Origin: UBA5216 sp043743335
GTDB lineage: Bacteria > Pseudomonadota > Gammaproteobacteria > Burkholderiales > SG8-41
NCBI GenBank assembly: GCA_043743335.1
Contig: JAYTWR010000149.1
Span: 23,186 to 87,185, forward strand
Direction: 5' to 3'
Length of the DNA stretch: 64,000 nucleotides
The notes beneath the pieces were generated by a model, which ran no database searches, was not told the origin of the DNA, and saw nothing but the letters and a program-made list of their open reading frames with translations. Both the position numbers and the translations under genes were made by a program. Shown here in pieces: positions 7,940 to 16,367 of this stretch (positions are counted from its first letter, which is position 1; each line of letters opens with the position of its first letter).

Positions 7940-10507
7940 TTGATACACACCTCAATCAGCAGGAAGGTAGCCTTTGGCGCTGGCGTCATTGTTTTGCTCG
8001 CCGTATTCGCCATGGGCACCACCTATTTCATGGCGGCGGCGGCGATCAAGGCACTGCAAGAGTCGAACGAGCTTTATCAGGCGATGCAGACATCGACCGC
8101 CGCCATGCAAGTGGACACCATGGCGGTAGGTTTTGATGTGCTGCAATATTTCGAAGCGGGCGCGCCGGCGCATCGCCAGTCTTATCAAGAACGCAGCCTA
8201 CGGCTCGCCCAATTTGCCGAGCGCTTGCTCTCGCTGGCGCGGTTTCGTGCGTGGCAGGAAATCGGGCCGCTGGTGGCCGAAAAATTGCGGGCATTAGACA
8301 AACTCTGTTTAGACCTTATGGCTCAGCGCGATCAGGGCCAATCCGCTTCGGCGCAGCATGAAAACGTTGCCAAGCTGTTGAAATTACAGCAAGAAACGGT
8401 CGAGCTGGTCGGCACTCGTATCAAACCCAAATTGAAGGTACTGAGCAACGAGGCTGAAAACAAAGCCGGCAACGTAATGATGTGGGTGTTTTTTCTGGCG
8501 GGCGGCACGTCGCTACTGCTGTCGCTGTTGGCAGTCTTCGCGGGCCATTACGTCAGGCGCGCCATTGTCAAACCGGTGCAGCAGCTCGCGGCAAGCGCCA
8601 ACACCGTGGCCAGCGGTGATTTGAGCCATCGCGTCAAGCTCACGGCGGACGCCGAGTATATGGCGCTGGCGCGAGACTTCAACAACATGGTCACGCAGTT
8701 GCAAATCACCACCGTGTCCAAAACCATGCATGAAGATCAGGCGACTCAACTACGCGCCTTGCTCGATGGCGTGCGCGATTACGCCATATTTTCCGTTGAC
8801 GATGAAGGCTATGTCACGAGCTGGAACAGCGCCAGCACGCGCATTCTGGGCTATCAGGCCAAAGAAATGGAAGGCGTTTCCTTTGCCCGCATCTTCAAAA
8901 ATACCACCGAGGCGCGTGAAATCCGCGACGAAGGTTTTGCAGCCATTAAGGCGACTGGCCGTTTTGAAACCGATACCCATTTGATTAATGCCAGCGGCAC
9001 GGAATTTGAAGCCAACCTCGTTGTCACGCCCCTCAGCGCCGTCACCGGTGACGCCAAGGGTTATTCGGTCGTAGTGCGTGACATCACCGAGCGCATGAAA
9101 ACCGAGCGCCATATCGAGCAATTGGCGACGCGCGATCCCCTGACAGGCTTGTCCAACCGCAGCATGCTGATGGCGCAAATGTCAGCGGCGATTGCCCGTG
9201 CATCGCGCGCGCAATCACAACTGGTGGTGATGTTTATCGATTTGGATCGCTTCAAGATCATCAACGATACGCTGGGCCACACCGCCGGTGACGAGCTGCT
9301 GATCGAGTGCGCCAAGCGCCTGACCGACTGCGTGCGCGAGGATGATGTGGTGGCGCGGCTCGGTGGCGATGAGTTTGTGGTGCTGCTGTCCGGCGCAACC
9401 GGCGCTGCGAGCATTACGCCGATTGTGGATCGCATGCTCAAGTTGCTGACGACACCCTATCACTTGCGCGGCAATGACGCACAGACTTCCGCCAGCATCG
9501 GCATTTGCGTCTATCCCGCCGATGGCAGCGATGTCGCCACGCTGATGAAAAATGCCGACATTGCGATGTACCACGCCAAGGCATTGGGTCGCAACAACTA
9601 CCAGTTCTACGAAGAAGAAATGAACCAGCGCATGTTAAAGCGCACACAACTCGAACGTGAGCTGCGCGCGGCGCTGGAGAACGGCGAATTCGCCCTGTTT
9701 TATCAGCCGCAGGTTGTCGTGGAGACCGGCGCTATCCAGGGCGCTGAGTCGTTGATCCGCTGGCACCACCCGACGCGAGGATTGGTGTCGCCAGCCGAAT
9801 TCATTCCCGTGGCCGAAGAAACTGGCCTAATCATCCCCTTGGGCGAGTGGATACTCGATCATGCCTGCCGCACGATTAAAACGTGGCACGAAAATGGCGT
9901 GAATATCCCCTACATTGTCGTCAACGTTTCAGCGGCGCAACTGAGCAATGATCTGGTGAGCTCTGTGCGCCAAGCCTTGGTCACGCACGGTATTGCGGCC
10001 AGTTGGCTGATGCTCGAAATCACTGAAACCATGCTCATGGAGCGTGTCGAAGAAGCCATTTTGATCTTGCGCCGCATACGCGAGCTTGGCATACGCATCG
10101 CCATGGACGACTTCGGCACCGGGTACTCATCGCTCAGCGTGCTGCAACGCCTGCCGCTGGATACGCTCAAAATCGACCGCAGCTTTGTCAGCGCCATTGA
10201 CGACGAGACCGACAACGCGCGCGCCGTGGCCATCATCGGTGCGATCATCGCCATCGCCAAAGAGCTCAATCTCAGCGTCGTGGCGGAAGGCGTCGAAACG
10301 CCCACGCAATTGGCGTTTCTGCGCACCCTCAATTGCGATACCTATCAGGGCTACCTCTACAGCAAGCCCATCGATACCATTGCCATGGAAGCCCAGTATT
10401 CAGCACCGGCAAAATCTGTGCTGGAAGACGCCCAAGGTCGCGCCATTACCATGACGGTCAAGGTTAACCTCGAACTCTCTACTGAGGAAATTCAGTTAAG
10501 TGTTTGA
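7940..10507 (+). CDS. membrane sensor with HAMP, PAS, GGDEF and EAL domains
   Basis: An 855-residue cyclic-di-GMP signalling protein. Order: helix 1 (about 10-33), periplasmic helical sensor (35-175), helix 2 (178-203), HAMP (205-255), PAS (265-385), GGDEF (395-555) and EAL (580-830). The synthase motif GGDEF is at 475-479, with an RxxD inhibitory site (REDD) five residues before it. The EAL signature reads ESL from Glu603, but other metal/catalytic segments are intact (NVSAAQL, DDFGTGYSSL, LKIDRSF, AEGVET). Both activities are therefore possible. The start is TTG: an in-frame TAG at 7916 leaves no other start before helix 1. The stop lies in a border repeat. Confidence 0.93.
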   Translation: MIHTSISRKVAFGAGVIVLLAVFAMGTTYFMAAAAIKALQESNELYQAMQTSTAAMQVDTMAVGFDVLQYFEAGAPAHRQSYQERSLRLAQFAERLLSLARFRAWQEIGPLVAEKLRALDKLCLDLMAQRDQGQSASAQHENVAKLLKLQQETVELVGTRIKPKLKVLSNEAENKAGNVMMWVFFLAGGTSLLLSLLAVFAGHYVRRAIVKPVQQLAASANTVASGDLSHRVKLTADAEYMALARDFNNMVTQLQITTVSKTMHEDQATQLRALLDGVRDYAIFSVDDEGYVTSWNSASTRILGYQAKEMEGVSFARIFKNTTEAREIRDEGFAAIKATGRFETDTHLINASGTEFEANLVVTPLSAVTGDAKGYSVVVRDITERMKTERHIEQLATRDPLTGLSNRSMLMAQMSAAIARASRAQSQLVVMFIDLDRFKIINDTLGHTAGDELLIECAKRLTDCVREDDVVARLGGDEFVVLLSGATGAASITPIVDRMLKLLTTPYHLRGNDAQTSASIGICVYPADGSDVATLMKNADIAMYHAKALGRNNYQFYEEEMNQRMLKRTQLERELRAALENGEFALFYQPQVVVETGAIQGAESLIRWHHPTRGLVSPAEFIPVAEETGLIIPLGEWILDHACRTIKTWHENGVNIPYIVVNVSAAQLSNDLVSSVRQALVTHGIAASWLMLEITETMLMERVEEAILILRRIRELGIRIAMDDFGTGYSSLSVLQRLPLDTLKIDRSFVSAIDDETDNARAVAIIGAIIAIAKELNLSVVAEGVETPTQLAFLRTLNCDTYQGYLYSKPIDTIAMEAQYSAPAKSVLEDAQGRAITMTVKVNLELSTEEIQLSV

Positions 10508-10509
10508 TT
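10497..10509 (-). repeat. IHF-like border repeat 2 (3' end of GGDEF-EAL gene)
   Basis: The minus strand reads AATCAAACACTTA, an exact WATCARNNNNTTR match with an AT-rich 5' flank. On the plus strand it encodes the last residues and TGA stop of the GGDEF-EAL protein. Confidence 0.7.
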
Positions 10510-10530
10510 TTATTGATAATTTTAAACGAA

Positions 10531-11250
10531 CTAACGCCCCCGCGTCGGCGGCGAGCACGCGCGCAGTCGGCCCGCCACACCGGCGTACGATGTCGGCGTG
10601 TCGATAGACTGCTGCGCCTCGGTGGCGGCTGCCATTACACGTTCGATCCAGGGTGTCACCAGCGCCTTGGTGCGCTCACGCACATCGGCTTCGGCGTCCT
10701 CGCGCGTGGCGTAAATGCGCGCGTCGCCGATTTCCCGTCGCAGCACGCCCGGCAGCATTTGGGCGCTCGCCCGCAAATGCGACTTCCAGGTGTTGACGTG
10801 TTCCTGCTCGTGCGCCCGGATGACTTCACGACGGCAAAAGTCAGTCAAGTCGCGCGCGAGATAAACCACGAATGCCGAAAATCCTAGCGTCAGCGTGATT
10901 TCAGGCACTGCGCATAGCTGCCCCGGCCCGTCGGCCACCGCGCGCACGGCCACGCGCAATTGATAAGTGGGTTTGGCATGGGTCAACCCTAAGGTGTTGA
11001 CGAAGCCACCCGCCGGCTTGTTCGACATTTCGGTTAGCTTTTGGATGCTAAGGGAATCATCGGATGCCACCACGCGATCCTCAAACTCAACCGTAATCGG
11101 TGCCTCGCGCCCGAGGCGCTCACAGCGCTGTGCAAAGTCCGCTGCAGGCACGTTTGCCGCATGCACGCACATCGATGCGAGCATGGTGCCGACGATTCTC
11201 CACATAATTGCGCGAATTAACACAACATTCTTTCTCGGATGCGTTCGCAT
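10531..11250 (-). CDS. putative secreted HExxH zinc metalloprotein (DUF922-like)
   Basis: A 239-residue protein with an N-terminal signal-like segment (hydrophobic about 9-30, cleavage probably after VHA or AAN). Near residue 143 it has RAHEQEHVNTW, an HExxH zincin motif (HEQEH), in a context like DUF922 putative peptidases. Two Cys (CERLG region and QLCAV) could form a disulphide. It is divergent from the PEP-CTERM gene and convergent with the GGDEF-EAL gene. Protease activity is inferred from the motif alone. Confidence 0.65.
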   Translation of the reverse strand: MRTHPRKNVVLIRAIMWRIVGTMLASMCVHAANVPAADFAQRCERLGREAPITVEFEDRVVASDDSLSIQKLTEMSNKPAGGFVNTLGLTHAKPTYQLRVAVRAVADGPGQLCAVPEITLTLGFSAFVVYLARDLTDFCRREVIRAHEQEHVNTWKSHLRASAQMLPGVLRREIGDARIYATREDAEADVRERTKALVTPWIERVMAAATEAQQSIDTPTSYAGVAGRLRACSPPTRGR

Positions 11251-11320
11251 GGGCTACCGGGGTGAATCGGTGAACCTTTGGCCGCTACTCGATGTCCGTT
11301 GCAAGCGGCGGTCACAGGCT

Positions 11321-11340
11321 GCCGCATGCGCGCATGCGGC
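11321..11340. promoter_or_regulatory. 20-bp perfect palindrome, candidate operator
   Basis: GCCGCATGCG followed directly by its exact reverse complement, in the 265-bp gap between the divergent HExxH and PEP-CTERM genes. A gapless 10+10 palindrome is a plausible dimer-binding site; no regulator is identified. Confidence 0.5.
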
Positions 11341-11403
11341 GTTACGGTAAGTGCTTGTGAAGAGTAAGAAATTTTGTCTCAAGTGTGAATTACTGCCGTA
11401 AAT

Positions 11404-11419
11404 TAGTCCGAACGGACTA
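11404..11419. promoter_or_regulatory. inverted repeat TAGTCCG-AA-CGGACTA before the PEP-CTERM gene
   Basis: Perfect 7-bp arms with a 2-bp spacer, about 97 bp upstream of the PEP-CTERM start. The symmetry suggests an operator; no promoter hexamers are convincing around it. Confidence 0.5.
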
Positions 11420-11515
11420 TTGTGTATCTTGTGAGCGTTGTTATCATTCACGAGTCGATTCGGAACACGAATCGCAATAGTGGCACAAGGCGCTGCGGCA
11501 CCTCGGAGAGCAAAA

Positions 11516-12274
11516 TTGAATTTTAATAAAATAGCACTCACCGCCCTCGTAACCTCGGTAACGGCGTTCGCTGGCGCACCCGCGCAGGCCAATACCTACC
11601 AATCATTCCTCGAATATACCAACGTCAGTCAGTTCGGCAGCACCAGCGGTTCGGCCCTCGGCATTCCCAAGCTCACCACGCCTGTCGGCACGGTCACCGT
11701 GACTGAAGGTGGTCTCAATGGCAACGGACACTATACCTATCTGGATGTCGCTGTTCAGATCAATAGCGGCTTTCGGCTGATCGATGTCGGTAGCCATGAG
11801 TTGTTTTCGTATAACTTGACCCAGCCGTCAGCGGTAACCATTTCATTTGTCGATCCGAGCAAGTTCGCGACATTTTCTGGCACGCCCTCAACCAATCCGC
11901 CTTTTGGCCCGTCGTTTTCCAATGCCGTCACCTGTAATACGGCTAACTACAGTTGCCAAGCCAATACCGGCGGCTCACCGGGCAACCAACTGCTGTTTAG
12001 AATCACCGACAAAGCCGGCGGTCCCGACGGGATAGAGGTTGGCCCGCCAGCGCATGCCGCAACCGCTTTGGTTAATCAATTGATATCCACCGCCGACGGC
12101 TGGTGGTTCGCCACCGACCTCGCAAACGCCAATGGCAACACGGGTGCCGTCGGTGCACGCGATTTCGTAGTCTTCACCGCCGTACCGGAACCCCAAACCT
12201 ACGCCATGATGCTGGCGGGCTTGGGTCTGATGGGTTTTGTGGCCCATCGCCGCAGAAAGCAGCAGGCGGCGTAG
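11516..12274 (+). CDS. PEP-CTERM sorting-domain protein
   Basis: A secreted protein of about 252 residues. Start TTG at 11516 was chosen because GGAGAG lies 7-8 bp upstream and it gives a clean signal peptide (MNFNKIALTALVTSVTAFAG, cleavage after AQA). An upstream in-frame TTG at 11438 would add a non-signal-like extension. The C-terminus has VPEPQTYAMMLAGLG, a hydrophobic helix and an Arg-rich tail (HRRRK), the signal processed by exosortase EpsH/XrtA-type enzymes. The middle is Thr/Ser/Gly/Asn-rich with no domain I recognise. No exosortase is in the window. Confidence 0.9.
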   Translation: MNFNKIALTALVTSVTAFAGAPAQANTYQSFLEYTNVSQFGSTSGSALGIPKLTTPVGTVTVTEGGLNGNGHYTYLDVAVQINSGFRLIDVGSHELFSYNLTQPSAVTISFVDPSKFATFSGTPSTNPPFGPSFSNAVTCNTANYSCQANTGGSPGNQLLFRITDKAGGPDGIEVGPPAHAATALVNQLISTADGWWFATDLANANGNTGAVGARDFVVFTAVPEPQTYAMMLAGLGLMGFVAHRRRKQQAA

Positions 12275-12300
12275 CGTTCTGTAGGCTTGCTTCTAAACCC

Positions 12301-12327
12301 AAACCCCGCTCCGGCGGGGTTTTCTTT
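12301..12327 (+). terminator. terminator after the PEP-CTERM gene
   Basis: AAACCCCGC and GCGGGGTTT form a 9-bp stem around a TCCG loop, followed by a T-rich tail (TTCTTTT). Confidence 0.85.
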
Positions 12328-12399
12328 TGCGGCGGGTCGTATAATGCACGCCCGGCACTCGACTAACGTTTTTCGAGTTGAGAGTTGCGAGAATAACGC

Positions 12400-12412
12400 T
12401 AACTAATTGTTT
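12400..12412 (-). repeat. IHF-like border repeat 3 (before moxR)
   Basis: The minus strand reads AAACAATTAGTTA, one mismatch from consensus. It abuts the moxR start at 12416 where a ribosome-binding site would be expected; none is visible. Confidence 0.6.
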
Positions 12413-12415
12413 TAT

Positions 12416-13330
12416 ATGACAAAAATAAACGAGGCTCTCGCGCAGGTCAGTCACATCATTTTGGGTAAAGAGCGCCAAATCCGCTTGGCCCTAGCGTGCC
12501 TGATCGCGCGCGGCCATTTGTTGATTGAGGACGTGCCCGGCGTCGGCAAAACCACCCTCGCCCACGCGTTAGCCGGCACCTTGGGGCTGGCGTTTCACCG
12601 CATCCAGTTCACCAGCGATTTACTGCCGGCGGATGTGCTGGGCGTGGCGGTATACAACAGCGACGCCGCCCAATTTGAGTTCCACCCCGGGCCAATTTTT
12701 TCGCAGGTGGTGCTGGCCGACGAAGTCAACCGCGCTACACCCAAAGCGCAAAGCGCGTTGCTCGAAGCCATGGAAGAACAGCAGGTCACTATCGAAGGCG
12801 AAACGCGCAAACTGCCGGAGCCCTTTTTTGTCATCGCCACGCAAAATCCCTCACGCCAGATCGGCACGTTTCCGCTGCCGGAGTCGCAACTGGATCGCTT
12901 CTTAATGCGTATCGAACTCGGCTACCCAGACGCCGCTGCCGAACGCGCGCTGCTGCGCGGTGAAAACCGCCGCGATTTGCTGAGTCAACTTAAGCCTGCC
13001 TTGCAGCCCGCCGATTTGCTGGCGCTGCAGCGCGAGGCGCGGCAGGTGCATGTCTCCGACGCGCTGCTCGATTACATCCAAGCGCTGGTCAACCACACGC
13101 GCCACAGCGCCGGTTACGCGGGCGGCCTATCGCCGCGCGCGGCACTGGCGCTGGTGCAGGCCGCGCGCGCTTGGGCGCTGCTGGATGCGCGTACACACGC
13201 CGTGCCGGAAGACGTGCAAGCCATTCTGCCGGGCGTGGTGAGTCACCGGCTGCAAGCCGCCAACGATGGCAGCGGCGGCAGTGGCAATGACGTGGCGGTG
13301 CGTCTCTTGGCTGCGGTGGCGATTCCGTAG
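12416..13330 (+). CDS. MoxR-family AAA+ ATPase
   Basis: A chaperone-like ATPase of about 304 residues. Walker A is VPGVGKTTLAHALAG, Walker B VVLADEVNRA, sensor 1 FVIATQNPS, and the arginine-finger region LPESQLDRFLMR. MoxR proteins usually act with the following DUF58 (VWA-like) partner on envelope or secreted-protein maturation. ATG at 12416 is preferred; a TTG at 12407 would add three residues. First gene of a three-gene operon. No Shine-Dalgarno is evident because the border repeat occupies its place. Confidence 0.93.
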   Translation: MTKINEALAQVSHIILGKERQIRLALACLIARGHLLIEDVPGVGKTTLAHALAGTLGLAFHRIQFTSDLLPADVLGVAVYNSDAAQFEFHPGPIFSQVVLADEVNRATPKAQSALLEAMEEQQVTIEGETRKLPEPFFVIATQNPSRQIGTFPLPESQLDRFLMRIELGYPDAAAERALLRGENRRDLLSQLKPALQPADLLALQREARQVHVSDALLDYIQALVNHTRHSAGYAGGLSPRAALALVQAARAWALLDARTHAVPEDVQAILPGVVSHRLQAANDGSGGSGNDVAVRLLAAVAIP

Positions 13331-13360
13331 CACAGGCACCTGACAGCGCACCCTGAATTC

Positions 13361-14350
13361 ATGTTCGCTGCTTTACGCTCAAGGGCCGCTGCGTGGATGG
13401 CACGTCCGCGCACGCCGGAATCCGGCCCTATCGTGCTGGTGCAGCGGCGCGTGTACATCCTGCCGACGCGTCACGGCATGATCTTCGCCGTGGTGCTGCT
13501 GATGATGTTGCTGGGATCAATCAACTATGGCTTGAGCTTGGGCTTCGTGCTGACGTTTCTGCTGGTGGCGCTGGCCGTTAACGGCATGCTGCATACCTTT
13601 CGCAATCTGGCGCATTTGAGCGTGTCGGCGGTGCGTACCCCGGCGGTATTTGTGGGCGAGTCGGCGCAATTCACGCTGCATTTAACCAACCCCGGCATCT
13701 TGACGCGCCACGCTGTTGGCATCGCACGCGACCGCTACGCCCATGCCGTCGAAGACTGCACCGACATTCCTGCGGGCGGCTCCGCGCACCTTAGCGTCCG
13801 TGTCGTCGCCGACCGGCGCGGACGCCTGCCCGCCGGACGGCTCACGCTCTCTACGCAATTTCCGCTGGGGCTGTACTTTGCGTGGGGCTACGTCCACCTA
13901 GATGCCTCGTGCATCGTCTATCCGCGCCCCGCACCGCCGGGCTTACCGTTGCCGCCAAGCGAGGCCACCGGTGGCGAAGGGGCGCCGCAGGGCGTCGGGC
14001 ACGACGATTTTTCCGGCTTACGTACCTATCACGCGGGCGATCCGCCGCGCCACATTGCGTGGAAAGCCGCCGCGCGTGGCCAAGGCTTGCTGACCAAGCA
14101 GTTCAGCGGACAGGCTGCTGGCGAAGTCTGGCTGGCCTGGAACCTGCTCCCGCCGCGCATGGGCATCGAAGAAAAAATAGCCTGCCTCACGCGCTGGGTG
14201 CTGGACGCACACGCCTTGCGCATGGCGTATGGCTTGCGCCTGCCGCGGCTGGCCGTACCGATGGCCAGCGGCGACGCGCAGCGCGAGCGCTGCCTGGAAG
14301 CGCTGGCGCTGTACGACACGCCCGAAACATCCGCAGCCCCGCCATCATGA
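13361..14350 (+). CDS. DUF58 domain membrane protein
   Basis: A 329-residue protein with two adjacent membrane helices (about residues 40-75), an immunoglobulin-like middle region, then the DUF58 signature DDFSGLRTYHAGDPPRHIAWKAAARG. Such proteins pair with MoxR ATPases. The stop overlaps the next start (ATGA at 14347-14350), so translation is probably coupled to the transglutaminase-like gene. Confidence 0.9.
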   Translation: MFAALRSRAAAWMARPRTPESGPIVLVQRRVYILPTRHGMIFAVVLLMMLLGSINYGLSLGFVLTFLLVALAVNGMLHTFRNLAHLSVSAVRTPAVFVGESAQFTLHLTNPGILTRHAVGIARDRYAHAVEDCTDIPAGGSAHLSVRVVADRRGRLPAGRLTLSTQFPLGLYFAWGYVHLDASCIVYPRPAPPGLPLPPSEATGGEGAPQGVGHDDFSGLRTYHAGDPPRHIAWKAAARGQGLLTKQFSGQAAGEVWLAWNLLPPRMGIEEKIACLTRWVLDAHALRMAYGLRLPRLAVPMASGDAQRERCLEALALYDTPETSAAPPS

Positions 14351-16329
14351 ACGCAGTCCAGCCTGCCGCCATCAGCCTGCGCAATACCGTGTGGATTACG
14401 CTGACGTTGGCGTTGATTGCCGCACCGCACGCCGAGCGCCTGCCTTGGTGGTTGAGCCTGCTGGCAGCAGCGTTTTGCGCTTGGCGGCTGTATATCGCGC
14501 GCATGCGACTGGCGCTGCCCGCGCGTTGGCTCATGGTTTTGATCGTGGCCGCCGGATCCGTGGCCATTTTTGTGCAGTACCGCACTTTGCTCGGGCGCGA
14601 TGCGGGCGTCGCGCTGCTGGTGCTGATGATCTCGTTAAAGCTGATGGAAACGCGCACCCAGCGCGATGGCATGGTACTCGCCTTCATCGGCTACTTTTTG
14701 GTCATTACCAATTTTTTCTACTCGCAGTCGATCCCTATGGCGCTGTATTTGCTGGCCTGTGTGTGGCTGATCACCGCCACCATGATGGGGCTGCAATACA
14801 CCTACACGCGCGAACCCGCCGCTTATCGTACGCAAGTGCGCGCTCAATTGCGCGCCACGGGCATCATGCTGGCGCAGTCGGCGCCGCTGATGATTGTTTT
14901 CTTTTTGCTGTTTCCGCGTGTGCAGGGGCCGCTGTGGGGCATGCCGTCAGATGCCTTCGCCGGCGTCACGGGCCTCTCAGAAAGCATGAGTCCGGGCACG
15001 CTGAACAAACTGGTGTTTTCCGAAGAAGTCGCCCTGCGCGCCACGTTTGCGGGCCGTGTGCCGCCGCAGAACCGGCTGTATTGGCGCGGGCCGGTACTGA
15101 TTGATTTTGATGGCCGCACGTGGACTGCCGCGCCGCGTGGGCTACGCAATCAAATCGAAGTGAATCGCCGCGAAAACCCTGTGCGATACACCGTGACCGT
15201 AGAGCCGCACAACCGGCGTTGGCTGTTTGCGCTGGATATCCCCGGCACACTGCCGCCGCGCGCGATGATCACGGTAGATCATCTGTTACTGTCGCAAATG
15301 CCCATCACCAGTCGTCTGCGCTACGACATGGAGTCGTTTCTCGACTACACCATCGGCGCGGATTTCAACCCAATTTCTGCGCGCATGCTGGCGTTGCCGC
15401 GCAACTTCAATCCGCAAACCCGCGAGCTGGGACAACAACTGCGCGCGCAACACAACGACAATCAGGCCATCGTGACCGCCGCGCTCACGCTGCTGCGCGA
15501 GCAGAAGTTTGTCTATACGCTAGAGCCGCCGCTGCTTGGCACGCATGCGGTGGATGAGTTTTTATTCAAAACACGCGCGGGCTTTTGCGAACACTTTGCT
15601 TCGGCCTTTGTCGTGCTGATGCGCGCGGCGGGCGTGCCGTCGCGGGTAGTCACCGGCTATCTGGGGGGCGAATACAACTCGCTCGGTGAGTACTTAATTG
15701 TGCGTCAATCCGATGCGCACGCGTGGGCCGAAGTGTGGATCGAAAATCGCGGCTGGGTGCGCGTCGATCCGACCAACTCGGTGTCGCCCGCGCGCGCCGA
15801 GGGCGGTCTCGCGGCGGCGCTGCCGGACGGCATTTCGCTGCCGCGTAGCCTGCGTGAAAGCTATCCGCTACTGCATCAGTTGTCCTTGACGCTGGATTCG
15901 CTGGCCAATGCCTGGAACCAAACCATCCTCGGCTACAACCTCGAAACCCAGCGCGCGCTGATGTTGCGTGCAGGGCTGGAAGACGCCGATTGGCAAACGT
16001 TGGTGATACTGCTGATCGCGGCCACCGGCGTCACCACGTTGCTGCTGGCGCTGTTCATGCTGCGCAACCGTGCGCGGCAGCGCGACCCCGTGCTTGATGC
16101 CTGGCTGTTGTTCTGCGCCAAAGCCGCGCATGCGGGCGTGGCACGGCACGCCGCCGAAGGCCCGCAGGATTTCGCCAACCGCTTAGCCAAAGCGCGGCCT
16201 GACATCGCGGCTGACGCGCAGGTGATTACGCGACTCTATGTTGGGTTACGCTACGCCAGCACTGAAGCCCCCGGCGAGCGCCATGAGCTACAGCGGCGCG
16301 CGCAGCAGTTCACCATAAAATCCATTTAA
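14347..16329 (+). CDS. TgpA-like membrane transglutaminase (DUF3488-transglutaminase-DUF4129)
   Basis: A 660-residue protein. About six helices in residues 1-190 (DUF3488) precede a periplasmic transglutaminase-like core, then one C-terminal helix (about 555-580) and a small cytoplasmic DUF4129 tail. The catalytic triad is visible: Cys in RAGFCEHFASAF, His in DAHAWAEVWIE, Asp in WVRVDPTNS. The family includes Pseudomonas TgpA; substrate unknown. Start ATG at 14347 overlaps the DUF58 stop; the longer upstream frame is DUF58 sequence read out of frame. The stop TAA is in the flank of border repeat 4. Confidence 0.92.
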   Translation: MNAVQPAAISLRNTVWITLTLALIAAPHAERLPWWLSLLAAAFCAWRLYIARMRLALPARWLMVLIVAAGSVAIFVQYRTLLGRDAGVALLVLMISLKLMETRTQRDGMVLAFIGYFLVITNFFYSQSIPMALYLLACVWLITATMMGLQYTYTREPAAYRTQVRAQLRATGIMLAQSAPLMIVFFLLFPRVQGPLWGMPSDAFAGVTGLSESMSPGTLNKLVFSEEVALRATFAGRVPPQNRLYWRGPVLIDFDGRTWTAAPRGLRNQIEVNRRENPVRYTVTVEPHNRRWLFALDIPGTLPPRAMITVDHLLLSQMPITSRLRYDMESFLDYTIGADFNPISARMLALPRNFNPQTRELGQQLRAQHNDNQAIVTAALTLLREQKFVYTLEPPLLGTHAVDEFLFKTRAGFCEHFASAFVVLMRAAGVPSRVVTGYLGGEYNSLGEYLIVRQSDAHAWAEVWIENRGWVRVDPTNSVSPARAEGGLAAALPDGISLPRSLRESYPLLHQLSLTLDSLANAWNQTILGYNLETQRALMLRAGLEDADWQTLVILLIAATGVTTLLLALFMLRNRARQRDPVLDAWLLFCAKAAHAGVARHAAEGPQDFANRLAKARPDIAADAQVITRLYVGLRYASTEAPGERHELQRRAQQFTIKSI

Positions 16330-16342
16330 AATCAATTAGTTA
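16330..16342 (+). repeat. IHF-like border repeat 4 (between transglutaminase and SDR genes)
   Basis: AATCAATTAGTTA, exact WATCARNNNNTTR, with TTTAA-rich 5' flank supplying the upstream gene's stop. It lies 26 bp before the SDR start. Confidence 0.75.
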
Positions 16343-16367
16343 CCGTTAATCTAAAAGCTGAATCCCC

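Noticed and set aside
7759..8022. 87-codon minus-strand frame between hfq and the GGDEF-EAL gene
   Set aside because: Overlaps the sensor's first membrane helix and has no ribosome site or similarity; the TTG start of the sensor explains the region better.
13882..14346. N-terminal extension of the transglutaminase frame over DUF58
   Set aside because: The extension reads DUF58 DNA out of phase; the protein clearly begins at 14347 with the overlapping ATGA.
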